From contig CM075103.1 of NCBI GenBank assembly GCA_037576195.1, forward strand, positions 35,176,723 to 35,240,722: a stretch of DNA of 64,000 nt, in the 5' to 3' direction. The notes under the pieces were generated by a model that ran no database searches, was not told the origin of the DNA, and saw only the letters and a program-made list of their open reading frames with translations. Below, piece after piece: positions 47,347-60,200 of this stretch. This stretch comes from Phytoseiulus persimilis (taxonomy: Eukaryota; Arthropoda; Arachnida; Mesostigmata; Phytoseiidae). Position numbers and translations under genes: made by a program. Each line of letters begins with the position of its first letter. Position 1 is the stretch's first letter.

Positions 47347-49219
47347 CTAGAAAACCCTGTCTTGATACTGCCCGTCGTTGCTCTGTTGAGGCTGCTGGGG
47401 CCGTTGTTGATGTCCGTGCTGGGGCTGTTGCATGTGCTGCCGTCGACCCTTTTGAGCCAGGAACTCGAACATCGATCTGTCGATCGTGGACAGCATGCTG
47501 GCCAAATCGCCTACCGGAGGGGAACGTAGGTTAAAACTTCCCCAGACGATTCCATGTCCAGGCGGACACTTCCTTCACGCGTGCCCTCGACTTGAAAGCG
47601 ATAGCCAATCGAAAAAGATGCGTAGAGGACTTACATGGCATGGGATCCGACCAGAAGAAGTCGTGGTTCAGAGCGCTGTCGGCATCGATACGATCAGCCG
47701 GATTTAGGGTCAGTAATCTGTCCACCAAATCCAATGCCAAAACATCTTTTATGTACATGGCGAGTCGAGGTCGAACTTTTCGCTTCTGATCTTTGGGCAG
47801 GTTGAGCTTCGGGTAGAGGTCCAATTTCTCGACGCCAGGCCAAGTCTAATGGGAAGTAAAGGAAACTCAGATCCAGGCCTCTTTCGTCACTCTGACCAGC
47901 AAGCCGTCAGTGCAATCGGAACATCTGAGGATGCCGGGAAAAAAACTTCACGAACCTTTGTGCTGATCGAGCCACAAAGCTGCACGATGTAAGTAAGCTG
48001 GGTTTGTTCAGACGAACCCTTGAGAAAAAAATCAAGATTCAGCTAAACTGAAGCAATCGTCCAGAGAAACATGTGATGGTGGAACTGGGTCTCGATTCCG
48101 AAATATGAGCACGGAATTTTCGATGGATGACGAACCTGCATGATTGGTGTTCTGGTCCATAACTCAGCCATTATGCATCCTGCTCCCCACATGTCAACTG
48201 CTGCTGTGTAGTTGCGCTCACCAAGGAGGAGCTCAGGTGGACGATACCACAGCGTCACTACTCGGTTCGTGTACCTGAACGAAAAGTTATACTTGATCAT
48301 CCTTCCGTTCCATTCCCTGACCATTACCGGCTTGCTACGGAGCAAAGAGGGTTTCTCACCTGTTGGGTTGATCTTTTTTGGGCTGGCTGAAAGCCCTCGC
48401 TAGACCGAAGTCCGCAAGCTTCAAGATTCCATTCTTCGTAATGAGTATGTTCGCGGCTTTCATGTCTCGATGCAAGATCTTGTTTTCGTGGATGAAGTAC
48501 AGCCCGTTCAGGAGCTGCTGCATGATCTGTAACGGGAGAAAGTTGTCGAACGGTTGAATACGAGATCGTTTACGGAGAACAATAATCTCGTGTGACTCGA
48601 GGAAAGTACCATTTGCATTTGGAGTGAAAGTTCACATACCTTCTTTATTTCTCCAGCGGAGAACTTCACGTTCACATTGCTCAACAGTCCTGCCAGATCA
48701 TGTTCACAGAAATCGAAAACGAGGTAGAATGTGGCTTTGCATTGATTCGCAGAGCTTGCTGTAAGGGGTATAGATTCTTGCTAGTTACGAAACGGAAGCG
48801 TCGGGAAGGAAGAAGAGGGAAACTTTGAGAAAGGCGACTATGTTCGAGAAAATCACTAACCTTTCGTTCTGCAGATCTCGATGAGGTTCACGACATTCTC
48901 GTTTTTTAATAACTGAAGTATCCGAATCTCCCTGAGAGCTGTTATAGGGAAACCCTCTTTCTCGTTATCCATGAGGACTTTCTTGAGAGCCACAAGCTTG
49001 TGAGTCTGTCGGTGCTTAGCTTTGAACACCTCGCTGAAATATTCGGTAGTTCCGTGAGCGCGGCTCTATCACTGGTCGGGACCCAGTAGACTCGGCTTCA
49101 GAATTTTTCTCGGTTCAGACTTGAACTTACCCAAAAGTACCCTGCCCGATCTTGGTGAGCTTTTCGTATTTGTTGATGTCATCACAGAAAGGAAAGTTGA
49201 AGTCATCGATTTTGGACAT
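47347..49219 (-). CDS. Cdk9: Cyclin-dependent kinase 9 (P-TEFb catalytic subunit)
   Basis: Nuclear Ser/Thr kinase that pairs with cyclin T and phosphorylates the RNA polymerase II C-terminal domain and pausing factors to release paused polymerase. Exons: 49219-49131, 49033-48861, 48758-48640, 48526-48360, 48274-48136, 48018-47956, 47845-47635, 47510-47347. They total 1125 nt (374 aa), close to the human length of 372. Visible: glycine loop IGQGTFGEVF, VALKK lysine, [11 protein letters not shown] (PITALRE helix), [10 protein letters not shown] catalytic loop, ADFGLARAF, the T-loop [15 protein letters not shown] with its activating Thr, [32 protein letters not shown], and a tail ([14 protein letters not shown]) ending in a Gln-rich stretch and DRVF. 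The PITALRE motif and the tail separate it from CDK8 and CDK12. No key residue is missing. The start ATG lies in [20 protein letters not shown]. Confidence 0.97.
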
Positions 49220-50665
49220 GAGGGTGTTCGCGTAGTTGGAACTCATCTTGCTGTGCCAGTGAACAAATCCCGGACCGCACCAAGAGTTCGAGACACTGCT
49301 CTAACCTCTCCGACAACACAGAAGCTGGGTGACGCTGGTTATGCAGGAACTCATTCACTCACAAATAACATCAAGTTCTCGCTTCTCATATGGCGCTGTT
49401 GTTGTGGTGGCGTGTTTCGCAAAACATCGTCGTCGGTAATCGGCGGTAAACACGCAGCGGACGATCGACTCCGAGAATGGTTGTGATCCCTGCTGACGGG
49501 AAAGCCGACCCTGAGGCGAATCTATGTGCCTCCCGGCTGATCAACGCAAAGATTTGTCGTGTCCGGTTCAGATCCTGACCTTGGATCAGTGTTTCCGACT
49601 CAAAGTGAGAGCAACCTGGAGAGCCACTTGCAGATACACTCAGTACTCACATCCACCGAGGGAGTTCTCGACTCTAAGAAAGAGCACCAACGAAGTGATG
49701 GCACCCTCCGGGATCGTTTCGTGAAGATTTGGGTCTCTGAACGGCAACGGGATGCTGAGAGTCCGAGGAACACCGGAGCCCGGAAACGAGTAACGAAACC
49801 GAGAGGTCTCGATGGTTTTAAAGGGAGCTTTCTTTGCAGAGAGAGAGGGCAAAATAGACAGGGTGGTTCGCAGCTCTCGGAATTCGGAGAGCCACCAGAT
49901 CTCGTTTACTTCCGAGCGGAGACTCGTCCCGTAGAACTTTGCGGTTACATCTCTCGGTTCTGGAGTTGGGCTGTAGAGCCGCTGAGGTGCTCTTTTTTCG
50001 GGGTCGAGAAGTACCGCGGAATCCTTCTTGATTGAAGACTTGTGCAGCAGACGATCTGAATGCGACCAGAAAATCATGCTTCATTTCGCGAAGAATTACA
50101 GGGATTGCTACGGCTTCTCGTGCATCAATGCTCATCTGATACCTATGCATTACTTCTTCGAGATCCAAATCGATGATTGATTGGCTTCGACTACGCCAAT
50201 CTGCAGGATCTCTGCATAGCAGAGCTATATATGGTGTGTCTCCTGGTATTTCGAGTCCGATATCATGATCCGTAATACGCCGTTAAGGTGCATCACTGAT
50301 ACCAGAGTCAGGCTATGTCGTTACCAAGCAATGCGCGGGAACTCCGTGAAGGGCGCGCATTTATTATCTCATTCATTGGAAATCGCGGTGGCTTCAAAAA
50401 GCTGCTCATGAGTATCTTCCGCTGCATCGGGGGCAGGGCCGTGCATCCCTCCGGTGCCGCCCAAGGAGGTTGAGGGCCGCTGTCTCGAATGATTCGATCC
50501 AGAGAAGTGTATAACTCGCGCCCCAGCTCCTCGTCGTACAGCAGAGCACACCAGCTCCTACGCAGGGGACGGCGGGTAAATTGTGAACGAGCGAATTCGG
50601 TCACACAGACATGTAACGTAGTGTGCTCGAACACGCAGGTCGAGCCTCTCTCACAGCCCTGAGTA

Positions 50666-50883
50666 CCCTAAAGTCTGGGAGATGAGGGACTACTTTTTCA
50701 ACCATAAATCCACCCAGAATTCACAGCCATCGATGGAATTTTCGAGATCTGGCATTCTTCCGTGATTGACGGAACGTTGCTACATCATGCAGAATCATTG
50801 GGATTCACATGCGTGCGCACAAGCAGAAGTTCCTGTAATGTTTCTAGTCAAAAAAGTAGTCCCTTATCTCCCAGGCTTTAGGG
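50666..50883. mobile_element. MITE with 36-bp terminal inverted repeats and TA target-site duplication
   Basis: The left end reads CCCTAAAGTCTGGGAGATGA and continues GGGACTACTTTTT. The reverse complement of the right end reads CCCTAAAGCCTGGGAGATAA and continues GGGACTACTTTTT. About 34 of 36 bases match, with two transitions in the conserved core. Both ends are flanked by TA (50664-50665 and 50884-50885), the target duplication of Tc1/mariner-type elements. The 218-bp length and absence of a coding frame make it non-autonomous. The superfamily is inferred from the TA alone. Confidence 0.88.
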
Positions 50884-51550
50884 TAATTCGCTTGTGAGCG
50901 GCGGGATGCTAAGATGGCGGTTCGCGGCCATGGAAATCAGCGAGCGCATCGTGGATCGCCGCCAGGAGCGGAAAGTTCCCGACCTCATGTGCTATGATCT
51001 TCCGACATTGGAGCCCTTCGAGAGGTCTCGAGGGATTTCGCTCAGGCAGCCATTTCAGATATCATCCAGCCCATCCCCGAGAATGCCCGTCTCTGAAAAG
51101 TGCCGGCCGAGCATTGGCGGGGAATATGGAGCCCGAGGATAGACGATGGCAAGGGAGGAGCCTTCGATGAACAGAATGAACCGACCCCTCATAGAGTTCC
51201 GTCAAAAGTCATTGGACTGGACTCAAACCAGCATCAGCCTACTCGAAGGTTTGAAAGTTCTGACATGAGAAGAAGTGACCGTGGACACAGTGACCCATGC
51301 TGCAGGGGGGCTGATACTCGCAATGCGGCTGATATCGCCTCGCTCCGGAAAGCATGACAAGGCTAATTCTGTGTGAACGCTCAGTATCGAAGAGATAGGA
51401 TTGGTATGTTCACCGCTTCATGATAACCATAGAGAGGAGGGCATGATTGTTTCTTAGCTCGGAGGGGTTATTGCCTGCCCTCACGGCTTCTCGCAGGGGA
51501 CCGGATCCACAAGTTCTGGATTGAAGAACAGCTGCATCAATGGAATAATA

Positions 51551-51564
51551 GGGGGGGGGGGGGG
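51551..51564. repeat. Homopolymer G run
   Basis: Fourteen consecutive G residues on the plus strand. The exact length is likely to be unreliable in any assembly. Confidence 0.85.
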
Positions 51565-53147
51565 AAGCCGAGCTGCCCAATATTCTACGTCCTGGATGAG
51601 ATTCCGTTACGTCACCCAAGGTATTCAGCGTGCCAGCGGAATGGTTCGGTGACGATGGGCGTTTCGAATAATCATTTTACAATCTAGATAGAAGCTCAAA
51701 CTGTCAGACGCTCGAGAAACTAGTACGGCCATGGACGTATAAATTTCTGCAGCCGTTGTAATCAGAAGAATATCCGAAATCTCACGGAGCCCAGCGTGAA
51801 TTCTGACGTTCATGAGGCTCAAGCATGGGACGTCTCATGCAAATGCCTGGACCCGCTCGTAGATGTGCAGCGATGATCAGGCTGAACTCCCTCTCCTTCC
51901 TACTCCGATTCCTCGAAAGAGCATCGTGACAGAAGCTCAACGAACGGATCGGGGCTTGTTTCCTCTTATACGGGTATGCACAGTCGAGCGATGTGGAGCC
52001 AACCGTGGATAAAGATGAGCCGACCACTACGTACGGATCGCAAAATCCGACGGCTCTCTAGAGACAAACGCCGGCTCCGGACGCATGGCAACGGACATAC
52101 AGATAGCGGCTAGTTGTTGTCCTCCAGAGGCGGGAAATTCGAAATGGTTCGACGTAACGCAGGAAGGTACCGTTTCGCCAGGGTTAGCTTCCATTATCAG
52201 AGTTCTGAGGTCGGAGATATTCAAGCCCAAAGTTGCTTGAGGATAGACTCAATATAATACAGGCCATAAACCCTTCTCATACGGTATGAGACTAAAGCCA
52301 GACCGGGCACCGAGTGGTTTCGAAAGCTCCTGTTAGGACTGGTCCTTTCTTCACTTTCCCTCCGCATTGATGTTTGGCTTGGGTAGTGGCGAAGGACGCG
52401 GCTGTTCTGAAGCACCAACACCGGTAGGTCGATTTCAATCTTCTCTGATCTTGAGATGTTCATCGAAATATCATGGAACATGGTAGTGTTAGGATGACGG
52501 AGCTGTCATAGTTTACCAGCGGGCTAGGGTTGTGGAATGGTTGGGATTTGCGCCGCGCTTGAAAACGTTATCGCATCTCGCTACCCTGGATAGCCGCCGA
52601 ACGACCGCCCTATCTTTCTACATTGAAATCTAGACTCCAGGTTCTCCTTTGGTGCCGATTTTCCGACGCTCATCGTTGATCTTCCGTGAACCTAATCGAG
52701 AGTAGAATGTGATGAAATTCGAGACCTCGGCACGCGAATCTCGGGCATTGTCGGCTCGGAAACCGTTTGGCGCTAAAGTTCGGCACAGTGATGATCGCGG
52801 TATTCACTCGGGTTTGAAGGTTTCTAGCGTCGTTGAATATAACGCCGCTTCTCAGTCGGGCTCACCAACGAATCCTCTGACGCTTTGGAAACTGTTTCGT
52901 TTGCATTCAGAATTTCACGAATCATGCTTGAGAGCGCGACTGTGCCGAAGTTGACTATTCGTCGTTCCGTTTTCCATTGATCGCAAGTTACGCTAGAACA
53001 TAAACGGCTCCGCTGCCGATCGCACGAGGATCTCTCCAGGACCAGAGTCTGAGGCTTCCGTGAATGGTCATGGAGAGTTCACGCTCGAATTTCGGCTCAA
53101 GCGTAGTTTCCTCTGTTTACAGTTGAGAAAAAACAAAGTCTGTCGAC

Positions 53148-55413
53148 ATGGCTGACGCAGATCTCCTCGACTACGAAGATGAAGAGGAACAACAGCAGCA
53201 ATCAACTGATGGAGCCGAAGCAGGCAAAGAAGTGAAAACACCTGCCGGCGGCTACGTGTCGATACATTCGTCAGGATTCCGGGATTTCCTCCTGAAACCG
53301 GAACTTTTGAGGGCTATCGTGGACTGCGGTTTCGAACATCCATCAGAGGGTAGGCATCAGGGGGTAGTTCTGAGCAGCACACACGTATGAACTCACTAAC
53401 TTCCGAGAGCCGAAACGGTCGCATTTGGATCGGGTTCTTAAATCATCATCTTACTTTCCAGTGCAACATGAATGCATCCCGCAGGCAATCCTGGGAATGG
53501 ACATACTCTGTCAAGCAAAATCCGGAATGGGGAAGACCGCAGTTTTCGTTCTGGCAACGTTACAGCAACTCGAGCCTGTAGATGGCGAGGTGGGTTACAT
53601 CCGCATCTCTCAGTCGAGGACTCACTTCTTAAAGAGGCCAAGTTTTTGAATCCCGATTCTGCTAAGAATCCGAGTCTAAGGGGAACCGAACTTTTCAGGT
53701 TTCCGTGCTCGTCATGTGCCACACACGTGAACTGGCGTTCCAGATCTCCAAGGAATACGAACGGTTCTCGAAGTACATGCCCGGTGTCCGCATTGGAGTC
53801 TTCTTTGGTGGACTTTCCATCCAGAATGACGAAAAAACTCTTAAAACCGCCTGCCCTCACATCGTTGTTGGAACTCCGGGCAGAATTCTAGCCCTGATCG
53901 GCTCTAAGAAGCTCTCTCTGAAGAACGTTAAACACTTCGTTCTTGACGAATGTGACAAGATGCTTGACTCGCTTGGTAAGAATTGAGAGATTCATGGTTC
54001 GCCGCTCGTCTTGGAATATCTCATATATCCATCGGTTTGTAAATCCTATTCCGTTGGAGTGGACGTGGAATCAATATCGTCTTCCAAACAGAGAATATAT
54101 TTCTTTCCAGGTAAATTCTTACCCTTCTTAATGTCTCTCGTGGCGAGTTAGCAGTGGAGGACTTTGATGATCATGGCTATGATGAATTCATGAAATGAGA
54201 TTGTTAAAATTTTGTCGTCAACGCCCGCTCGATCACGGCTAGTGGAGGACGATCGCAACCGTCGAACCTTGTCCACAAACTAGACGTTTCACGGCACCAC
54301 ATTGATGTAGTAGCTCTTCCAGATCCACAAGGAATAACCTTGTTCTGCCTCCACTGCAGTCGTATCCACAAGAACCCTCCTCAGACATTGAAATTCTGAA
54401 TTTCAGACATGCGTCGTGACGTCCAGGAAATATTCAGAAACACTCCGAATGAGAAGCAGGTCAGTTCCCCGTCGCCCCTGCGAGCCTTGGCTTCTTATCT
54501 TGTCCGACACCCGAACAGAGCGCTCAGGGTATCGGCTGGTCCCCATTCTTTGTTTAACTTATGGAGTCTTACTTGCCAGGTTCTCATGTTTTCGGCGACG
54601 CTCTCGAAAGAGGTTCGCCCGGTGTGCCTTAAATTCATGCAGGATCCTATGGAGATCTACGTCGATAACGAGGCCAAACTGACTCTACACGGCTTGCAAC
54701 AGTACTACGTTAAGCTGAAGGACAACGAAAAGAACCGAAAATTGTTCGAGCTGCTCGATGTCCTCGAATTCAACCAAGTGAGTGAGCTGAGAGTCGGTCT
54801 CTTCTCCCCGGGAAGCTTCCTGGGTCCTTCTTCTGCAAGTTCCGCGGGATATCGCGAGGCAGCAACCACATGATGTCGTGGTGCTCATGTTGACGAATTC
54901 GTTTCTCTAATTAGGTCGTCATCTTCGTGAAAAGTGTTCAACGCTGCATGGCGTTATCTCAGCTCCTGGCGGAGCAGAACTTCCCCGCCATCGCCATCCA
55001 CAGGGCGATGACCCAAGAGGACAGACTTGCCCGTTATCAACAGTTCAAAGATTTCCAGAAGCGAATTCTTGTAGCAACCAACCTGTTCGGGAGGGGCATG
55101 GACATCGAGAGAGTCAACATTGTTTTCAACTACGACATGCCTGAGAGCACCGATACCTACCTTCACAGGTGAGTCCGCCGGTCCATATCGATATCGATTT
55201 AGCAGTGTCCGGTGAGAGATCGAGGTGCTCAGTGACCCCCGCTGTTACAGAGTCGCCCGAGCTGGCCGATTCGGAACCAAGGGTCTGGCGATCACCTTCG
55301 TCTCTGACTCTGAAGACGCGAAGACCCTCAACGAGGTACAGGACCGTTTCGACGTGAGCATCTCGGAACTCCCCGATGAAATCGACATCTCTTCATACAT
55401 TGAAACAAACTGA
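53148..55413 (+). CDS. Hel25E: DEAD-box RNA helicase UAP56/DDX39B (Hel25E)
   Basis: ATP-dependent RNA helicase that acts in spliceosome assembly and, within the TREX complex, in mRNA export from the nucleus. Exons: 53148-53349, 53462-53589, 53699-53975, 54407-54459, 54580-54777, 54915-55168, 55251-55413. They total 1275 nt (424 aa), matching the family length. Visible: acidic N-terminus [15 protein letters not shown]-motif segment [17 protein letters not shown], Walker A AKSGMGKT (about 86-93), [17 protein letters not shown], the family-specific DECD box (LDECDKML, about 195), SAT (225-227), [30 protein letters not shown] (about 370) and [13 protein letters not shown] at the end. DECD rather than DEAD assigns it to UAP56 and not to eIF4A. 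One residue is unusual: [10 protein letters not shown] has Ala where the family normally has Gly (HRGM). Confidence 0.98.
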
Positions 55414-57168
55414 AGCTGTCGGGCTCCGACCACTTTTCTTTTTGCGCCACATCCACCACGAATACTATAACTACTTTTCCCGCATGCGACGTCCGAGAAC
55501 CGGTCTGGGAACACCAAATAAATCGATCATTCATTGTGAACATGAAGTGCGTGTAATTGCTGCTTGTCGACAGGAAGTGCTCATCAGCTCGTATTTGCTG
55601 ATGACACGGGTCGCATCTCGGTCACTGAGTTGTACATGAACGTATAGAAACAATAAACTCCTACGTGAGTCAGTGAGCCATTGAAAACCTGAATAAAGAA
55701 GTGATGGATGGAAACTTTGTTGCTGTCTTGATTGGCATTTGAATCGAAAATGTGTTCGGCATAATCGTAGGCACCCTACATCTCTTTGCGGGCCCGGCGA
55801 GCCTCGCCGTGCCAGGGCATGGAGTCCTGCCGATCCTGACGTCAGCCGAGTGATTGACGGCTGGCACTCGTTGGACAGTGCAGTCTCTCGAATCAATCTG
55901 TTGAGCGAGATGCAACATGCAATGTTTCGTTCCCTCTGTAACTCCAAGTCTTAACGACGCCAACGGCTAGGGCGATGAGCTTCGGGTAGATCAAATCGTC
56001 CCACTCCAGAACTCTCACGATCTATTCTCGGAAACTCATTCCTGATTTCGAAAGCACAGTTGGAATCGCGGGACAAATTAACTTCTGTAATCGGGGGCGA
56101 GTTTGTGTGTTCTCTGTCGAATGCTGCCCTACCATGAGCTCACGTTCTTCTCTAGATTCCGTCCGATGTTGCTCCTATATTTTCCACTACCATTGACGGA
56201 CAACATCTCACTGAGCTTGCCGACGGTTCGTGAAGCCTCACATTCATTGAGACGTTCTCTCTTCGTGCGTAGAAGCCGCATAGCTCTTCATGAGATGGAA
56301 TCCAGCAATAGTTCCCTCGTACGCGTTACTAACCGAGTTCCTTATCCTGTTTGCGGAACACTGGAGGGATCCCCCTGAAGAGCATACTATCGGGATGGAT
56401 TGGGAGCTCGCCAGTAAAAGATGGTGGCGCATCAGGAAGAGATGAAGCATGAGGGATCCCTGGAATGAAGCTTCGTGTGCACTTGAGAGGACGGTTTAGT
56501 ACTCATTCGAAATCTGGCTCATTATTTTCGCGATTCGGAAATGCCTCGTCTGTCGTGCAGAGTAGCCGTGTCTGCTCCTCAGTCTGGAAAGCTCGACTGC
56601 CCGCTCTGCTTCAAACGCATTTCCACGGAACCTGAGTTCACGCGAATCACATCCTGGCACTATCCAATGCTCAATAATATCGATACAGGACGAAAACTCG
56701 CGTTACCCTTTGGTGTTCGATCCCGAGATTGAGTTGCTCTAGAAAATGCCGACGTGCCTCGCACACGTACAGCTGCACGCGAAGTTCGATCAGGGGTCCA
56801 CGGCTCGTCTTGTTATTCACTCATTGCGGACGAAACATGCGACTTTAGTGGAACGGAGTAGCTTAGCGTCTGTCTGAGCCATGTTCATGGGACTGATGGG
56901 ACGACGAACGATTCACCGTGTTCCATCCAATGGAAAAATCTGACGCGGGAGCAGGTGCGGAGTGGTTATTTCGAGCTCAGAATCGCTCTGCACAATGTTG
57001 ATTGATTAGTTCATCAACCATTTCCTGTCCACAGATATCACGTTTCATGTCAGATACCCCATCCGCGGGGGCGAGTACACTCTGCTGGTCAGGAATATTA
57101 ATCGTTGATCTCGCAGGTGCGCGGGATGTGTTCTCTCCCATCTTTCTAAACTCCGTTTGGTATGCCCT
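55414..57168. other. Gene-free stretch between UAP56 and the tandem array
   Basis: It begins with the UAP56 3' UTR and three AATAAA signals. After about 55.7 kb I find only short open frames on both strands without recognisable motifs. Confidence 0.6.
55517..55522 (+). terminator. Hel25E: Polyadenylation signal of UAP56 (first of three)
   Basis: AATAAA about 104 nt after the stop codon. Further AATAAA copies at 55652-55657 and 55692-55697 could give longer 3' ends. Confidence 0.6.
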
Positions 57169-57240
57169 CAGTGGCGTAGCCAGGGGGGGGGGGGGGCATG
57201 CCCCCCGAAACTCTTCGATAATATTGGGAAGGGTGGATTA
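57169..57240. mobile_element. Probable transposon end fragment (hAT-like CAGTGGCGTAGC terminus)
   Basis: CAGTGGCGTAGCCAGG followed by a G run, CATG and a C run is a sequence I know as a recurrent end of hAT-type DNA transposons in animal genomes. G6-CATG-C6 can fold back on itself. The matching opposite end is not visible, because the tandem array begins within about 100 bp, so only a remnant is claimed. Confidence 0.5.
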
Positions 57241-57278
57241 TATTCTACTTTGAATAATCCTTACTATATATAATCGGC

Positions 57279-60200
57279 TTAGTCTGTCAGTTTGTCCGCA
57301 CTTTTTCTGAAAGACATGAAGGTGATTCTGGGACCAATCTGAACGTTCTCTCCCGAGTCTGGAGAGGTGATTCCGGTACGAGTCTGACTATACTTTTCAA
57401 AAGCTGGAGGGGTGATTCCGAGACCAATCTGAGCATTACTTTCCAACTCTGGAGGGGTGATTCTGGGGTCAATCTGAGCATTACTTACAAACTCTGGAGG
57501 GGTGATTCCGAGACCAATCTGAGCATTACTTTCCAACTCTGGAGGGGTGATTCCGGAGTCAATCTGAGCATTACTTCCCAACTCAGGAGGGGTGATTCCG
57601 AGACCAATCTGAGCATTACTTCCCAACTCAGGAGGGGTGATTCCGAGACCAATCTGAGCATTACTTTCCAACTCTGGAGCGGTGATTCCGGGACCAATCT
57701 GAGCATTACTTTCCAACTCTGGAGGGTTGATTCCGAGACCAATCTGAGCATTACTTTCCAACTCTGGAGGGGTGATTCTGGGGTCAATCTGAGCATTACT
57801 TACAAACTCTGGAGGGGTGATTCCGAGACCAATCTGAGCATTACTTTCCAGCTCTGGAGGGGTGATTCCGGAGTCAATCTGAGCATTACTTCCCAACTCA
57901 GGAGGGGTGATTCCGAGACCAATCTGAGCATTACTTTCCAACTCTGGAGCGGTGATTCCGGGGTCAATCTGAGCATTACTTCCCAACTCAGGAGGGGTGA
58001 TTCCGAGACCAATCTGAGCATTACTTTCCAACTCTGGAGGGGTGATTCCGAGACCAATCTGAGCATTACTTTCCAACTCTGGAGGGTTGATTCCGAGACC
58101 AATCTGAGCATTACTTTCCAGCTCTGGAGGGGTGATTCCGGAGTCAATCTGAGCATTACTTCCCAACTCAGGAGGGGTGATTCCGAGACCAATCTGAGCA
58201 TTACTTTCCAACTCTGGAGGGGTGATTCTGGGGTCAATCTGAGCATTACTTACAAACTCTGGAGGGGTGATTCCGAGACCAATCTGAGCATTACTTTCCA
58301 GCTCTGGAGGGGTGATTCCGGAGTCAATCTGAGCATTACTTCCCAACTCAGGAGGGGTGATTCCGAGACCAATCTGAGCATTACTTTCCAACTCTGGAGC
58401 GGTGATTCCGGGGTCAATCTGAGCATTACTTCCCAACTCAGGAGGGGTGATTCCGAGACCAATCTGAGCATTACTTTCCAACTCTGGAGGGGTGATTCCG
58501 AGACCAATCTGAGCATTACTTTCCAACTCTGGAGGGTTGATTCCGAGACCAATCTGAGCATTACTTTCCAGCTCTGGAGGGGTGATTCCGGAGTCAATCT
58601 GAGCATTACTTCCCAACTCAGGAGGGGTGATTCCGAGACCAATCTGAGCATTACTTTCCAACTCTGGAGCGGTGATTCCGGGGTCAATCTGAGCATTACT
58701 TCCCAACTCAGGAGGGGTGATTCCGAGACCAATCTGAGCATTACTTTCCAACTCTGGAGGGGTGATTCTGGGGTCAATCTGAGCATTACTTACAAACTCT
58801 GGAGGGGTGATTCCGAGACCAATCTGAGCATTACTTTCCAGCTCTGGAGGGGTGATTCCGGAGTCAATCTGAGCATTACTTCCCAACTCAGGAGGGGTGA
58901 TTCCGAGACCAATCTGAGCATTACTTTCCAACTCTGGAGCGGTGATTCCGGGGTCAATCTGAGCATTACTTCCCAACTCAGGAGGGGTGATTCCGAGACC
59001 AATCTGAGCATTACTTTCCAACTCTGGAGGGGTGATTCCGAGACCAATCTGAGCATTACTTTCCAACTCTGGAGGGTTGATTCCGAGACCAATCTGAGCA
59101 TTACTTTCCAGCTCTGGAGGGGTGATTCCGGAGTCAATCTGAGCATTACTTCCCAACTCAGGAGGGGTGATTCCGAGACCAATCTGAGCATTACTTTCCA
59201 ACTCTGGAGCGGTGATTCCGGGGTCAATCTGAGCATTACTCCCCAACTCAGGAGGGGTGATTCCGAGACCAATCTGAGCATTACTTTCCAACTCTGGAGG
59301 GGTGATTCTGGGGTCAATCTGAGCATTACTTACAAACTCTGGAGGGGTGATTCCGAGACCAATCTGAGCATTACTTTCCAGCTCTGGAGGGGTGATTCCG
59401 GAGTCAATCTGAGCATTACTTCCCAACTCAGGAGGGGTGATTCCGAGACCAATCTGAGCATTACTTTCCAGCTCTGGAGCGGTGATTCCGGGGTCAATCT
59501 GAGCATTACTTCCCAACTCAGGAGGGGTGATTCCGAGACCAATCTGAGCATTACTTTCCAACTCTGGAGGGGTGATTCTGGGGTCAATCTGAGCATTACT
59601 TACAAACTCTGGAGGGGTGATTCCGAGACCAATCTGAGCATTACTTTCCAGCTCTGGAGGGGTGATTCCGGAGTCAATCTGAGCATTACTTCCCAACTCA
59701 GGAGGGGTGATTCCGAGACCAATCTGAGCATTACTTTCCAACTCTGGAGCGGTGATTCCGGGGTCAATCTGAGCATTACTTCCCAACTCAGGAGGGGTGA
59801 TTCCGAGACCAATCTGAGCATTACTTTCCAACTCTGGAGGGGTGATTCCGAGACCAATCTGAGCATTACTTTCCAACTCTGGAGGGTTGATTCCGAGACC
59901 AATCTGAGCATTACTTTCCAGCTCTGGAGGGGTGATTCCGAGACCAATCTGAGCATTACTTTCCAACTCTGGAGCGGTGATTCCGGGGTCAATCTGAGCA
60001 TTACTTCCCAACTCAGGAGGGGTGATTCCGAGACCAATCTGAGCATTACTTACAAACTCTGGAGGGGTGATTCCGAGACCAATCTGAGCATTACTTTCCA
60101 ACTCTGGAGGGTTGATTCCGAGACCAATCTGAGCATTACTTTCCAGCTCTGGAGGGGTGATTCCGGAGTCAATCTGAGCATTACTTCCCAACTCAGGAGG

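Larger units (their letters stand above)
49220..53147. other. Divergent intergenic region between Cdk9 and UAP56
   Basis: Cdk9 and UAP56 are transcribed away from each other across 3.9 kb. The region holds a TA-flanked inverted-repeat element (MITE), a 14-base G run at 51551-51564, and short open frames without recognisable motifs. A 158-codon plus and a 145-codon minus frame overlap at 49.6-50.1 kb, so neither is convincing. Confidence 0.55.

Noticed and set aside
47347-49219. First impression of this kinase as CDK8 because of the Gln-rich tail.
   Set aside because: [18 protein letters not shown] and the [14 protein letters not shown] tail with terminal DRVF are CDK9 features, and the 374-aa length fits CDK9.
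49559-50168. Plus (158) and minus (145 and 116) codon frames upstream of Cdk9.
   Set aside because: They overlap one another, lack recognisable motifs and lie in the Cdk9 promoter side. No splice-consistent gene could be built.
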